From positions 1-59,757 of the forward strand of contig JADFRQ010000014.1 of the NCBI GenBank assembly GCA_022561215.1: a DNA stretch of 59,757 bases, written 5' to 3'. Source of the stretch: Chloroflexota bacterium (lineage in GTDB: Bacteria > Chloroflexota > Anaerolineae > Anaerolineales > E44-bin32). Numbering within the stretch: the stretch's first letter is position 1; each line of letters opens with the position of its first letter. Position numbers and translations under genes: made by a program. The notes beneath the pieces are model-generated. The model made no database searches. It was not told where the DNA came from and saw only the letters and a program-made list of their open reading frames with translations. This document shows, one piece after another, positions 44,906 to 53,893 of this stretch.

Positions 44906-45376
44906 TTACAGTGCGGCGCGAACATCCGCCGGGTTAATCCTCCCAAATGAACGCCACAATTCTTCACCGCGATGGTCTAAAAATATGAAGGTTGGCGTGT
45001 AATGAAAATTAAATCTATTCCCAAGAATTTTGCCAATGGGCTCTTGAACATTAATCCGAATTACATATAAGTTGGATCGATGTTCACGCTCTATCCCGTC
45101 GACGACAGGTTTGGCTGCGAGGCACGCCAGTCAATAATTGCTATAAAATTCGAGAAGTATGGGCCGGGTACCGATAAGGCTTAAAACCTCGTCCGCCTCA
45201 TCGATGCTGCTTTCGCCAGTGCGCAGGAGGGAAAAGGCAATTACCAGCCCACCAATGAGCGCTACCAGACCGACAAGGTCCATTGGCTGCAGGCCATCTC
45301 TAAATGTTAGAAACCCAAGAAAAATAACGCCCAGAAAGGAAGTGATCGTAAACGAGTGCTGATTAGAATAGGCCAT
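44906..45376 (-). CDS. Membrane thioredoxin-fold protein, candidate selenoprotein (UxxC)
   Basis: Read through one TGA, a continuous 156-residue frame runs from ATG 45376 to TAA 44906-44908. Residues 10-50 form two membrane segments (TSFLGVIFLGFLTF and DLVGLVALIGGLVIAFSLL). A thioredoxin fold follows: RPILLEFYSNY-U82-LAC85-LAAKPVV, then the cis-Pro motif YTPTFIFLDHRGEELW. TGA 45131-45133 stands exactly where the first Cys of the CxxC pair belongs. The frame after it is intact for 74 codons. A hairpin fitting the bacterial SECIS rules lies 21 nt downstream. The alternative is a TGC-to-TGA nonsense mutation; the neighbouring antiporter is a pseudogene. Needs selA/B/C/D elsewhere in the genome. 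Confidence 0.7.
45095..45109 (-). promoter_or_regulatory. Candidate bacterial SECIS element
   Basis: On the minus strand a 6-bp stem CCTGTC/GACGGG (one G-U pair) closes a GTC loop. The loop starts 28 nt after the TGA with G first. Bacterial SECIS elements need the apical loop roughly 16-37 nt downstream with a G in its first two positions. Confidence 0.55.
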
Positions 45377-45645
45377 TTCAGTGTATTCCTCTGCAGGATT
45401 GTAACATTGCAGGTATGGGTGCAGACCCAATAGACGGACTATGCACGTGTGCAAACTCGGATTTCAGAAAATGTTTGGGGACAAGACGCACGTAATGTCG
45501 CGCATCAATATTCTGCTCTGATATTTAAAGGCTGAATGTGCAACAGCAGAGCGTAAAAGAGAAGCAGGAAGACTTCCAGAGATTTCAATTGTTCGGCCGC
45601 AGAGAACCATAAAACGGATAAAAATCGCTTGTTAAAGGCGAATCT

Positions 45646-45674
45646 TTGACAAGTACCTGGACCTGACTTACAAT
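45646..45674 (+). promoter_or_regulatory. Sigma70-type promoter of the EF-G-like gene
   Basis: Perfect -35 TTGACA (45646-45651), 17-bp spacer, -10 TACAAT (45669-45674), 43 bp before the start codon. Confidence 0.78.
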
Positions 45675-45716
45675 CAATTTTGCTCGTTTACCTCGCTTGG
45701 AAGGGTCTCCATAGTT

Positions 45717-47789
45717 ATGAAAGAATATGCAACAGATGTTTTGAGGAATGTTGCCCTTGTTTCGCATGGCGGTGCTGGGAAAACATCATTGGTTGAAGCG
45801 ATGTTGTTTATGTCGGGTGCTATCAATCGCATAGGCAAAGTGCAAGATGGGAATACCGTCTCGGATTTCGAGGAAGAGGAGATCCGTCGCAACATATCCT
45901 TGTCGACAGGTCTTCTTCCTGTGGAATACGAGAATCACAAACTAAACATCCTTGATACTCCTGGGTTCGCGGATTTTATCGGTGAGGTGATCTCGGCGCT
46001 TCGAGCAAGTGATGCCGCGTTGGTGTTGGTCGATTCGGTTGCGGGGATTGAGGTGGGCACTGAAATTGTTTGGAATTATTGCGATCAATTTGAACTCCCC
46101 CGTTTCATTGTGTTATGCAAGATGGATAGGGACAATGCTGGATTCAAACGGACAATGGCATCCTTGAAAAATCTCCCCACAGGGGCGACCTTTATTCCAG
46201 TGCAATTGCCTTGGGGAGAAAAACAGAATTTCAAGGGCGTGATCGATCTCTTCACAATGCAAGCCAGATCTGCTGACGGAAAAAAATCGGACCCTATCCC
46301 GGAAGAATTCGAAGAATCTGCTTTGGAAGCGCGCACAAACCTTATTGAAGCCGCCGCAGAAGGCGATGATGAGTTGCTCGAGAAGTATTTGGATGGGGAG
46401 GAATTAAGTTCCGAGGAGATTAGTAGAGGTTTCAAGCAGGCTGTTGTCTCGGGCCAATTCATCCCCGTCTTCCTCACCGCAAGTACAGCAAACATTGGCA
46501 CAATTCCACTGATGGAGGCCATCATGGAGCTATTGCCGTCGCCCGCTAAGATAGCCCCCATTCAAGCGCAAGGTGCTCAGGGTGCAGAGGAATTAGAACC
46601 TTCGAGCAGCGAAACCCTGGCGGCCATTGTCTGGAAAACAACCGCCGATCCTTTTGTGGGGAAATTGACTTATCTACGCGTCTATTCGGGTACTTTATCC
46701 TCTGACTCGAAAGTTTGGAATCAATCCAAGGATGCCGAAGAAAGATTGGGCACCATCCATGTACTGCGGGGCAAAGATCAATTGCCGGTAAAACTTCTTC
46801 ATGCAGGGGATATTGCAACCGTGTCTAAGTTATCTGAAACTGGGACCGGGGATACGCTCTGCGATAAATCGCATCGCGTGACGCTCAAAATTCCAAATTA
46901 CCCGAACGCACTTTACTCCGTGGCCGTGATGCCTAAAACGCAGGCCGATTCGACCAAGATGGGAGGGGCGCTCACCAGACTTTCTGAAGAAGACCCCACG
47001 CTTTCCTGGCATCAAGAAAGCAGCACCAACCAAACTATATTGAATGGAATGGGCGATCAACATATTGATGTGGCCATTCGCAAAGCGGAATCAAAATTTC
47101 AGGTAGGTCTTAATACCGAAACCCCAAAGGTTCCTTACCGGGAAACGATCACGTCGGAAGGATCGGCGGCATACCGTCACAAGAAGCAGACGGGCGGCTC
47201 AGGACAGTTTGCAGAAGTGCATTTGCGTATTCTGCCTCTGGAGGATAAAGATTTCGAATTTAAGAATAAGGTAGTCGGCGGGTCGATTTCTTCTGGTTAT
47301 ATGCCTGCGATTGAAAAAGGAGTGAGGGGAGTTCTAAAACTCGGCGCTCTTGCTGGATATCCTATCAGCAAAGTGCGCGTGGAAGTTTTTGATGGGAAGG
47401 AGCATCCGGTTGATTCAAAGGCGGTCGCCTTCGAAATCGCCGGCAGGGAAGCGTTTAAACTGGCGTTCGCCGAGGCGTCCCCAGTAATGCTCGAACCAAT
47501 TATGGATATTGAAATCACTGTTCCACAGGGAAACATGGGGGACGTGCTTGGCGATCTAAACACCCGGCGCGCACGAGTTCAGGGAATGGAGTCGGATCGC
47601 GGTAGAAGTGTTGTCACGGCCCAAGTTCCATTGGCCGAGATTGTGCGCTATGTCACAGATTTACGCTCCATCACCGGGGGGCGCGGTGTTTTCAGCATGA
47701 GTTTGAGCCATTACCAAGTTGTCCCGCCTCATGTAGCGGAAGATATTATCGCTGATCAGAAGAAGTCCATCGCACAGGAAGGTGGCTAA
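45717..47789 (+). CDS. Elongation factor G-like GTPase (EF-G2 type)
   Basis: A 690-residue translational GTPase with all five EF-G domains. G1 is SHGGAGKTSL, G3 DTPGFADF, and the C-terminal half has VPYRETIT, GSGQFAEVHL and EPIMDIEITVPQGNMGDVLGDL. Two features set it apart from canonical FusA: switch I reads RRNISLSTGLLPVEY, and the G4 motif is CKMD, with Cys in place of Asn of NKxD. This suggests an EF-G-like paralog rather than the main translocase. It has its own strong promoter. Confidence 0.9.
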   Translation: MKEYATDVLRNVALVSHGGAGKTSLVEAMLFMSGAINRIGKVQDGNTVSDFEEEEIRRNISLSTGLLPVEYENHKLNILDTPGFADFIGEVISALRASDAALVLVDSVAGIEVGTEIVWNYCDQFELPRFIVLCKMDRDNAGFKRTMASLKNLPTGATFIPVQLPWGEKQNFKGVIDLFTMQARSADGKKSDPIPEEFEESALEARTNLIEAAAEGDDELLEKYLDGEELSSEEISRGFKQAVVSGQFIPVFLTASTANIGTIPLMEAIMELLPSPAKIAPIQAQGAQGAEELEPSSSETLAAIVWKTTADPFVGKLTYLRVYSGTLSSDSKVWNQSKDAEERLGTIHVLRGKDQLPVKLLHAGDIATVSKLSETGTGDTLCDKSHRVTLKIPNYPNALYSVAVMPKTQADSTKMGGALTRLSEEDPTLSWHQESSTNQTILNGMGDQHIDVAIRKAESKFQVGLNTETPKVPYRETITSEGSAAYRHKKQTGGSGQFAEVHLRILPLEDKDFEFKNKVVGGSISSGYMPAIEKGVRGVLKLGALAGYPISKVRVEVFDGKEHPVDSKAVAFEIAGREAFKLAFAEASPVMLEPIMDIEITVPQGNMGDVLGDLNTRRARVQGMESDRGRSVVTAQVPLAEIVRYVTDLRSITGGRGVFSMSLSHYQVVPPHVAEDIIADQKKSIAQEGG

Positions 47790-47956
47790 GTTAACAAGCC
47801 ATTAGGGCCGGCTGTCCTCGATGGAGGCCAAATCTCCGCAGCTTGTTTACGAGGCAGTAGAGACTTTTGGTTCGCTAGCAGCATCCAGCACCTCCGATTA
47901 AAAACGTGTGCCCAAATCCTCGAATTTGATCGGCCATCAATAACGGAGAGAAACTC

Positions 47957-48334
47957 ATTACTTCTGAATGGGATCCCATCCAGTTTGTTGGGGATGAGAT
48001 CCAGCCCATCTTCGAGAAAAAACCTCTTCTGTCGAAAAAACCAGATGCGCCCTCGGCATTTATCTGGCAGGATGATCGTTATGTTGTGATCGAGCTGTTG
48101 TCCAGCTGGTCGGATTTTTCGCGTCGAGGTCGCATGGCCAGGAACATGCGCGCCAGTAGTGCTAGGAAGGCGGCGCGCCGTGGTTCCTGGGGAGTAGGAC
48201 GATTTTATTTTCGGGTACGAACGGAGGAGAAAAGGGTATTTGATCTTTATTATGATCGTGCCCCGAAGGATGCGGGAGATCGCATTGGGCATTGGTATAT
48301 ATGGCGCGAACTTCGCCTTGCAAAGTTGCGCTAA
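47957..48334 (+). CDS. DUF6504 family protein, probable ATT start
   Basis: About 125 residues: DPIQFVGDEIQPIFEKKP, FIWQDDRYVVIELLSSWSDF, RRGRMARNMR, RRGSWGVGRFYFRVRTE, VFDLYYDRAP and GHWYIWREL. This is the complete DUF6504 domain. The frame opens after TGA 47927-47929 and has no ATG, GTG or TTG before the domain. GGAGAG (47945-47950) lies six bases before ATT 47957, where the family normally starts. A rare ATT start is the simplest reading; a mutated start is possible. The family often sits near DNA-polymerase genes, which are absent here. Confidence 0.75.
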   Translation: MTSEWDPIQFVGDEIQPIFEKKPLLSKKPDAPSAFIWQDDRYVVIELLSSWSDFSRRGRMARNMRASSARKAARRGSWGVGRFYFRVRTEEKRVFDLYYDRAPKDAGDRIGHWYIWRELRLAKLR

Positions 48335-48433
48335 TTAATTTGAGTTCTCATCAATCAACTCTCTTCCTGAACTCGGGTTCACGAACCATCTAAATCATGG
48401 CTGCAGAAGAATGCCACACACCCAGAGTCTTCA

Positions 48434-48466
48434 AGGTGCATTGCACTTAGGAAGTGCGTTGCACCT
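48434..48466. repeat. Large hairpin, arms themselves quasi-palindromic
   Basis: Arms AGGTGCATTGCACTT and AAGTGCGTTGCACCT with a 3-nt loop pair at 13 of 15 positions. Each arm holds GTGCANTGCAC-like symmetry. Confidence 0.75.
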
Positions 48467-48842
48467 GATCCGGTTTGTGTTCCTGAACGTTCAGAGAACG
48501 AGTGTTTGGTGAGTGGCTCCCTCTCGCCCCAACGGGGGTGTCCCAAAAGGGCGCTAATCATTCGTCAGAGGCAGATAATCACTCATGCCCGCGCTCCCGC
48601 GTGGGCACGCCAATAAGAAGGATACAGAATTTCCAATTGATTAAACAATGGGAACCATTTAAGTATTGTACAGGTGAGAAGGTGAAGAGAGAAATTTTCA
48701 TAAACTCGCTATCGGCTGCGGGAGATGTTTACGTTTTCGATTATTCGTTGTTATTTTCGTTCCCACGGTGGAGCATGGGAACGAGGGGAAAAAAGGGGAG
48801 ATCAGATTAAACATTGAAAGATGCTCGGCAATTACCTCAGGT

Positions 48843-48945
48843 GTAAGGGCACCAGCGAGGTAAAGCTCGTTAGCTGAAGCACGTCGCCAGTCGCCCCTAC
48901 GATTGGATTATGGATGAAGCGAAATGTATCTGAGTACTCTTTAGA
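48843..48945. repeat. Dispersed intergenic repeat, copy 2
   Basis: Matches 2906-3007 in the same direction; see copy 1. No coding potential. Confidence 0.65.
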
Positions 48946-49002
48946 TAAACCCGCTAAATATGCAGCCATGTCTAAGGCTCGTCTGCGTAGTTTACTGGAA
49001 TC

Positions 49003-49980
49003 TTATGCCAGGCGAAGGCGAACGAAAAGCCTTGGGGCGAGGTAGGTAATCCATAATCCCACAGAAGCATAGCGCAAGAACCGCAGGGACTGCGGGAGCA
49101 GCGCCGATCCACTCGGAAACAGCATCCGCAGGCCAAAAAATAAAATTACAACCCCGATGACGCCAACCAGATAGCGCAGCGCGCGTTTACCAATGGGCCC
49201 ACCGGCGTCGAAACCATCCCAACGATAGAGATAAACTCCGCCTATTCCAAAACCCATCAGCACGCCCGTGATCGCAACAAAGGTATCAAGTTCATAAGGA
49301 TTGGGCGGATCTGCCGTGGGTGCAGCGGCAATGGCAGTCTCGCGCCATTGCGCCGGTATCTCCTGATCCGATGACGGATTAGAGGCATTCAGGCCTACAG
49401 CCAAAATTGCAAGGGCAAAAACCACGGGCACCATAACTTGCTTCGAGAATGAGAGATTGCGCAGCCAGCTTACAAATTTTGATTCGGTGCGTATGAAGAC
49501 GAGCAGCAGCAACAGGCCAACAATCCATCCTCCGACAATATCAAGCGGAAAGTGAACCCCAAGATAAAGCCTTGAGAGTGAGATGAAAAAGATGAGCAAT
49601 ACTGCACCGATGCTCGCCCAAGCGCGTCTTAACAAACTAGCGAAGCGACCCCAAAGAGCGACCGCGTTTTGGGCATGCCCGGAAGGCATTCCAAAATTCG
49701 GATCAGTTCCCAGGGCTATCACATTCGTGTTTATCCAATAAGGCCTGGGTAAAGCGAATACAACTTTTAACACGGCAACCAGACTTGCACTTGTTAGCAG
49801 AATAATTCCGGCACGAAAAGTAATCTTTGCGTCGAAACACCAAAATAGGGCGACGAGAATCAGGAGGTAAAAATTTTCTCTACCGAGAAAGGAAAAAAAA
49901 TTCATAATTGGCAAGAGCCCATCGCCCAAGTTTTGAAGCCATTCAATAATGGGTACTCCCCATTCCGTGAAGCTGTTCAT
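49003..49980 (-). CDS. PAP2-family membrane phosphatase
   Basis: A 325-residue membrane protein. The phosphatase motifs KVVFALPRP, MPSGHAQNA and SRLYLGVHFPLDIVGG lie in a six-helix PAP2 core (residues 1-190). A further set of membrane segments follows to the C-terminus. ATG 49980 follows AGGAG; the longer frame upstream is rejected. Lipid phosphate (undecaprenyl-PP or phosphatidate) is the likely substrate. It is the last gene of the hydrolase operon. Confidence 0.9.
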   Translation of the reverse strand: MNSFTEWGVPIIEWLQNLGDGLLPIMNFFSFLGRENFYLLILVALFWCFDAKITFRAGIILLTSASLVAVLKVVFALPRPYWINTNVIALGTDPNFGMPSGHAQNAVALWGRFASLLRRAWASIGAVLLIFFISLSRLYLGVHFPLDIVGGWIVGLLLLLVFIRTESKFVSWLRNLSFSKQVMVPVVFALAILAVGLNASNPSSDQEIPAQWRETAIAAAPTADPPNPYELDTFVAITGVLMGFGIGGVYLYRWDGFDAGGPIGKRALRYLVGVIGVVILFFGLRMLFPSGSALLPQSLRFLRYASVGLWITYLAPRLFVRLRLA

Positions 49981-50026
49981 TCGATCTCCTATCTGTTTCG
50001 GCGTTGAAAAGCAAGGCAGCGCGAAA

Positions 50027-50821
50027 TCATATCTGGACTTGCCTCGCTTTATTTGTGTTGATCTTGGAAATAAACGCAACCATTGCTGCAAGCACACGCT
50101 CACGCTCCGGTTCAAGAACAATCACGTGTCCGCTATTTTCTACTTTCAGGATTTCCAGTTCCGATCCACCAAAATGCTCGGATAATTCATCAACATTGGA
50201 TATTGGAACGCCGCGATCCTTTAAAGAATGAATCAGCAAGGTTGGAAGTGACAGTTGAGGAAGGACCTGCCTCATCTCCTCAAACATCTCTGCAATTTCG
50301 GGCAGCGCGCGCAGGGGGAAGACGGAATAGGTTAGGTGTTGTTTTGCGGCTTGCGGGTCGACATAATCCAATGGCGGAGGTTTAGGCACTGTGCGGATGA
50401 AAATACTCAGCGGTCGCAAGAGGGGAAGCAGCCCTTCCAAACGTCTGATCCGCCGATAAGGCAAGGTGTGAAACGGAGTTGAGGTGGTTATTAGTCCATC
50501 AAAGTTGAGATAACCTGCTCCGATGAAGGCGATCACACCACCCAAGGAGTGACCAATCACCACGATCCGATCGCAGCGATGTCTCAGCAAGTGAACCCCA
50601 TCTTCGAGTGAGGCGAGCCAATCTTCCCAGCGTACGCGGTTGAGATCGCTTGGATGGGAAGCGTGGCCGAATAATCGAATACCAAGCACGGTGTATCCAG
50701 ATGCGGAGAGCTGGGAGCCCAGCCAGCGCATCTCTTGTGGCGTGCTGACGAAGCCATGCACCAGAAGACAGCCGACGCCATTTCCGGGGAAGAAAAAGGG
50801 CTCACCCTTCCGTGTGATCAC
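50027..50821 (-). CDS. Alpha/beta hydrolase (Est30/monoacylglycerol-lipase-like), copy 1
   Basis: 264 residues. Oxyanion region LLVHGFVSTPQEM, nucleophile GHSLGGVIAF, acid in HSLKDRGVP and His in NSGHVIVLE. A carboxylesterase or monoacylglycerol lipase on family grounds. The start overlaps the next hydrolase gene's stop (ATGA at 50818-50821). One of three tandem paralogs. Confidence 0.92.
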   Translation of the reverse strand: MITRKGEPFFFPGNGVGCLLVHGFVSTPQEMRWLGSQLSASGYTVLGIRLFGHASHPSDLNRVRWEDWLASLEDGVHLLRHRCDRIVVIGHSLGGVIAFIGAGYLNFDGLITTSTPFHTLPYRRIRRLEGLLPLLRPLSIFIRTVPKPPPLDYVDPQAAKQHLTYSVFPLRALPEIAEMFEEMRQVLPQLSLPTLLIHSLKDRGVPISNVDELSEHFGGSELEILKVENSGHVIVLEPERERVLAAMVAFISKINTNKARQVQI

Positions 50822-51582
50822 TCGACGACCTGCTGCAAAAATTTGCCAATGGCATCGAAAACTTCTTGACGAGCATGATCGGCAGTTATGATATGGTCGC
50901 TCTCTTCAATCCAAACCCTGCGTTTATCCTGGGAACCGATGAGGGAAAAATTGGCATCCATGTGTTCCACGGGAACCGCAGCATCTGTTCTGGAGTGAAT
51001 CAGCAGGGTCGGTACCTGAATGTGTGGAAGTCGATTTCTCATTTCGTCGAGCATGGTTTCAAGTTCAAGAAGTGAACGTAAAGGATAAAAATCATACTGC
51101 ACGCGCTCATTTCTGGCTTGCATATCACGCCAGGGCGAAATTTTCTTAGGTCGAAATTTAATCAGCGCGCTGAGCGGGCGAAGAATTGGCCGCATGCGTT
51201 TATACATGGGACTTGGGGGCATGCGGTTGGGTGTCGACATGGCAATTACGGCCGTGCACGGTAATCTACCTGCGGCATGCAATGCCAACGCGCCCCCCAG
51301 GGAAAGACCAATCAATACAATGGAGGAGCAGCGATCACTCAGCAGGTGATAGCCATCCTCAACGGAAGCTATCCAATCTTGAAAACGCGCGCGCAGAACA
51401 TCTTTGCGCTTGCTGGCATGTGCAAAAAGTCGTACTCCCAGGGTAGCATAACCGCGTGAATTAAGGTCGGAACCAAGCAGGCGAATCTCTTGTGGTGCTG
51501 CCGTAAAACCATGGATGAGCAGCATCCCGGGAGAATTTCCCGGAAAATAGAACGGTTCACCACCTTTGCGAATAGACCTCAT
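50818..51582 (-). CDS. Alpha/beta hydrolase, copy 2
   Basis: 254 residues from ATG 51582, chosen by alignment with its neighbours (RKGGEPFYFPGNSPGMLLIHGF). Triad: GLSLGGALAL, HSRTDAAVP and ESDHIITAD. The open frame extends 16 codons further upstream without similarity to the paralogs. Confidence 0.9.
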   Translation of the reverse strand: MRSIRKGGEPFYFPGNSPGMLLIHGFTAAPQEIRLLGSDLNSRGYATLGVRLFAHASKRKDVLRARFQDWIASVEDGYHLLSDRCSSIVLIGLSLGGALALHAAGRLPCTAVIAMSTPNRMPPSPMYKRMRPILRPLSALIKFRPKKISPWRDMQARNERVQYDFYPLRSLLELETMLDEMRNRLPHIQVPTLLIHSRTDAAVPVEHMDANFSLIGSQDKRRVWIEESDHIITADHARQEVFDAIGKFLQQVVE

Positions 51583-51647
51583 GTTAGGACGCTCATTTTG
51601 CTGGATTAACAAGGATTTATAGATAGACAAAGTTGCAGACTACGCGC

Positions 51648-52424
51648 TCAAGACTTCGACACTACGCTTGACCTAGATTGGATAAAATCGGAGGTGGCCT
51701 CGAACACCATCGATCGTTGGCTATCCTCGATTACGACATGCCCGCTATTTTCCAACCAAAGCAAACGTTTATCCCTGGAGCCTAACTTCTCAAAAATTCT
51801 TTCGGCATGGTAAGGAGGAACAGATTTATCAACTTTGGAATGCACCTGCAGCACAGGAACATTAATTTTAGGCAACGCGCGCCGCATTTTTTTCAGAAGC
51901 ACATTAAGCTCATATGCGGCGCGGACCGGGTAATCTGTATACTCAAAATGATCATGTGTTTGTGAAGGGTCATTCCAATCCGGTTCGCCCTTGGAAAAGA
52001 AAGGCCGGAATTTACTGATAAGCGGAATCAGAGGAATGAAAGGTCGTATTCGAGCAACGGGGAATTCATACGGCGTGGAGTAGGCGATCACTCCCGAGAC
52101 GGGAAAATTTGAACTGATAAGCAAGGCAAGGATCCCGCCCATTGAGAGGCCCAAGATGAAAATCTGGGTGCACGTTCCGCTGAGAATGTGATAGCCGTCT
52201 TCGACGGATAGCAACCAATCGCCCCAACGTGCACGGATCAAATCTGTTTGATCCGTCGCGTGTCCAAAGAGCCTGGTTCCTAAAACGGTGTAGCCATCCT
52301 CGGCTAAGTGCTCCCCAAGCAAGCGCATTTCTTTGGGCGCTCCAGTGAAGCCGTGCACCAGAAGACATCCTGTTTCACCGTTGCCGATAAAAAATGGTCT
52401 GCCATCGGTTTGGACAATATTCAT
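51648..52424 (-). CDS. Alpha/beta hydrolase, copy 3
   Basis: 258 residues: CLLVHGFTGAPKEMRLLGEH, nucleophile GLSMGGILAL, acid HSKVDKSVPP and His NSGHVVIED. Its ATG overlaps the M24 peptidase stop (ATGA at 52421-52424). Confidence 0.92.
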   Translation of the reverse strand: MNIVQTDGRPFFIGNGETGCLLVHGFTGAPKEMRLLGEHLAEDGYTVLGTRLFGHATDQTDLIRARWGDWLLSVEDGYHILSGTCTQIFILGLSMGGILALLISSNFPVSGVIAYSTPYEFPVARIRPFIPLIPLISKFRPFFSKGEPDWNDPSQTHDHFEYTDYPVRAAYELNVLLKKMRRALPKINVPVLQVHSKVDKSVPPYHAERIFEKLGSRDKRLLWLENSGHVVIEDSQRSMVFEATSDFIQSRSSVVSKS

Positions 52425-53527
52425 GAAATGGTCTGGATATCGCGCGGCATGGAGGTGAGAATCTGCACACCATCATCGCTGACCACGATGTTATCTTCGA
52501 TTCGGACTCCCAGCTTGCCTTGCAGATATATGCCTGGTTCCACAGTGAAGCTCATGCCGGGGGATAGTTTTTCGTCATTGTCGCCCCGGATATAGGGATT
52601 TTCGTGAATAGCAAGGCCAATGCCGTGCCCCGTTCGATGAGTAAAATGCTCGCCGTAGCCGGCCGATTCGATGATATTTCTCGCGGCACGATCGATGTCG
52701 CTGCACTTCGCGCCCGGTTGTATGGCGGCGATCCCGGCGGAATTGGCGCGCTTTACGATTTCGTGCAGGCGCTCAAGTTCAGGATCGACTTCACTGATAG
52801 CGAAGGTGCGCGTTATATCGGATACATAACCATTCATCCGCGCGCCCCAGTCAATGACCAGCACATCTCCCGCGGCAAGTTTGCGTTCGCCTGGCACAGC
52901 ATGAGAGAGCGCTGCATTCGGACCGCTGGCGACAATTGGATAAAAGGGAAGATCGGGTTCCGATCCGGCGCGCAATAACTGGATGACAAGCTCTGAGGCC
53001 AATTCGATCTCCGTCATCCCGACCTTAATGAGGGGCAGTGTTGCCTCAAGGGCTTGCTCCGCGATCTGGGCTGCGCGCCGCATGGATTCGATCTCAAAAT
53101 CATCCTTAATGCCACGCAGGGCAGTGAGCAGCGCGTCTGCAGGCAAGATAGTTGCCTCAGGCATGGCGCGCTCGAGCAAGTTCAATTCTTCATAACGCAT
53201 GGACAGGGGTTCGACTCCAATTTTGAGTCGACCGGCTCCCAATTCCGACGCTGCGGACAAGAGGGCCTTGATTTGGTTGGAAGGATTCTCATCGTAGTCA
53301 AATGACTTAAATTCGATCTGAGCAGTCTCTGCCTTGGAGCGCTCAAATCTCGGGAGGACGAGCAGGGGTGTACCATTTCTGGGAAAGAGCGCCATGATGG
53401 GACGTTCGGATAAATGGAAGGAAATTCCTGTGAGATAGATAAAACTAGGCCCAGGGAGGACAGCGAGTACATCCATTTCATGCTGCTCAAGATTCTTTTG
53501 AAGTGCTTCCACGCGCGCGATGAACAT
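52421..53527 (-). CDS. M24 metallopeptidase (Xaa-Pro aminopeptidase-like)
   Basis: 368 residues. Creatinase N-domain (1-130) and pita-bread catalytic domain with metal ligands DWGARMNGYVSDITRTF (two Asp), GHGIGLAIHENP (His), SFTVEPGIY (Glu) and GVRIEDNIVV (Glu). ATG 53527 begins MFIARVEALQKNLEQHEMD. The open frame extends to 53791 but that part crosses a tRNA-Ala gene and cannot be coding. First gene of a five-gene operon. Confidence 0.94.
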   Translation of the reverse strand: MFIARVEALQKNLEQHEMDVLAVLPGPSFIYLTGISFHLSERPIMALFPRNGTPLLVLPRFERSKAETAQIEFKSFDYDENPSNQIKALLSAASELGAGRLKIGVEPLSMRYEELNLLERAMPEATILPADALLTALRGIKDDFEIESMRRAAQIAEQALEATLPLIKVGMTEIELASELVIQLLRAGSEPDLPFYPIVASGPNAALSHAVPGERKLAAGDVLVIDWGARMNGYVSDITRTFAISEVDPELERLHEIVKRANSAGIAAIQPGAKCSDIDRAARNIIESAGYGEHFTHRTGHGIGLAIHENPYIRGDNDEKLSPGMSFTVEPGIYLQGKLGVRIEDNIVVSDDGVQILTSMPRDIQTIS

Positions 53528-53664
53528 GCATGCTCCAATAGGGAACCGCAGTACAATTCTGATAGGGATTATAAACGTGCATTGTCGCCTGCGTAAACCC
53601 TTCGCCAGCACTCTTCTTGACATGCATTTTGCCGCAAAGTACAATTTTGCTAGCCTGGTTTCTA

Positions 53665-53736
53665 GGGCCTGTAGCGCAGCGGGAGCGCGCCTCAATCGCA
53701 CTGAGGAGGCCGCGGGTTCGAATCCCGCCAGGTCCA
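53665..53736 (+). tRNA. tRNA-Ala(CGC)
   Basis: 72-nt cloverleaf: acceptor GGGCCTG/CAGGTCC, anticodon stem CCTCA/TGAGG with loop ATCGCAC (anticodon CGC), T-arm GCGGG/CCCGC. No encoded CCA. Confidence 0.95.
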
Positions 53737-53820
53737 CTCGAAGGGCACTTGTGTCCCAAGATGTTGTGTTCCTTGTGGGGAACACACACAATTAAACGGC
53801 ACGAAACGACAGTGTCTGCA

Positions 53821-53893
53821 GGGCCCATGGCGCAGTTGGGAGCGCGCCTCAATGGCATTGAGGAGGTCGTGGGTTCGAGTCCCACTGGGTCCA
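53821..53893 (+). tRNA. tRNA-Ala(GGC)
   Basis: 73-nt cloverleaf: acceptor GGGCCCA/TGGGTCC, anticodon stem CCTCA/TGAGG with loop ATGGCAT (anticodon GGC), T-arm GTGGG/CCCAC. Closely similar to the tRNA 84 bp upstream. Confidence 0.95.

Larger units (their letters stand above)
48335..49002. other. Intergenic, 668 bp, rich in palindromes and repeats
   Basis: Contains a 15-bp-arm hairpin (48434-48466), the palindrome CTGAACGTTCAG (48483-48494) and copy 2 of the dispersed repeat (48843-48945). No protein gene recognised. Confidence 0.6.

Noticed and set aside
52421..53791. Longer M24 peptidase open frame
   Set aside because: The extra 88 codons run antisense through tRNA-Ala(CGC) and lack family similarity; ATG 53527 fits the family.
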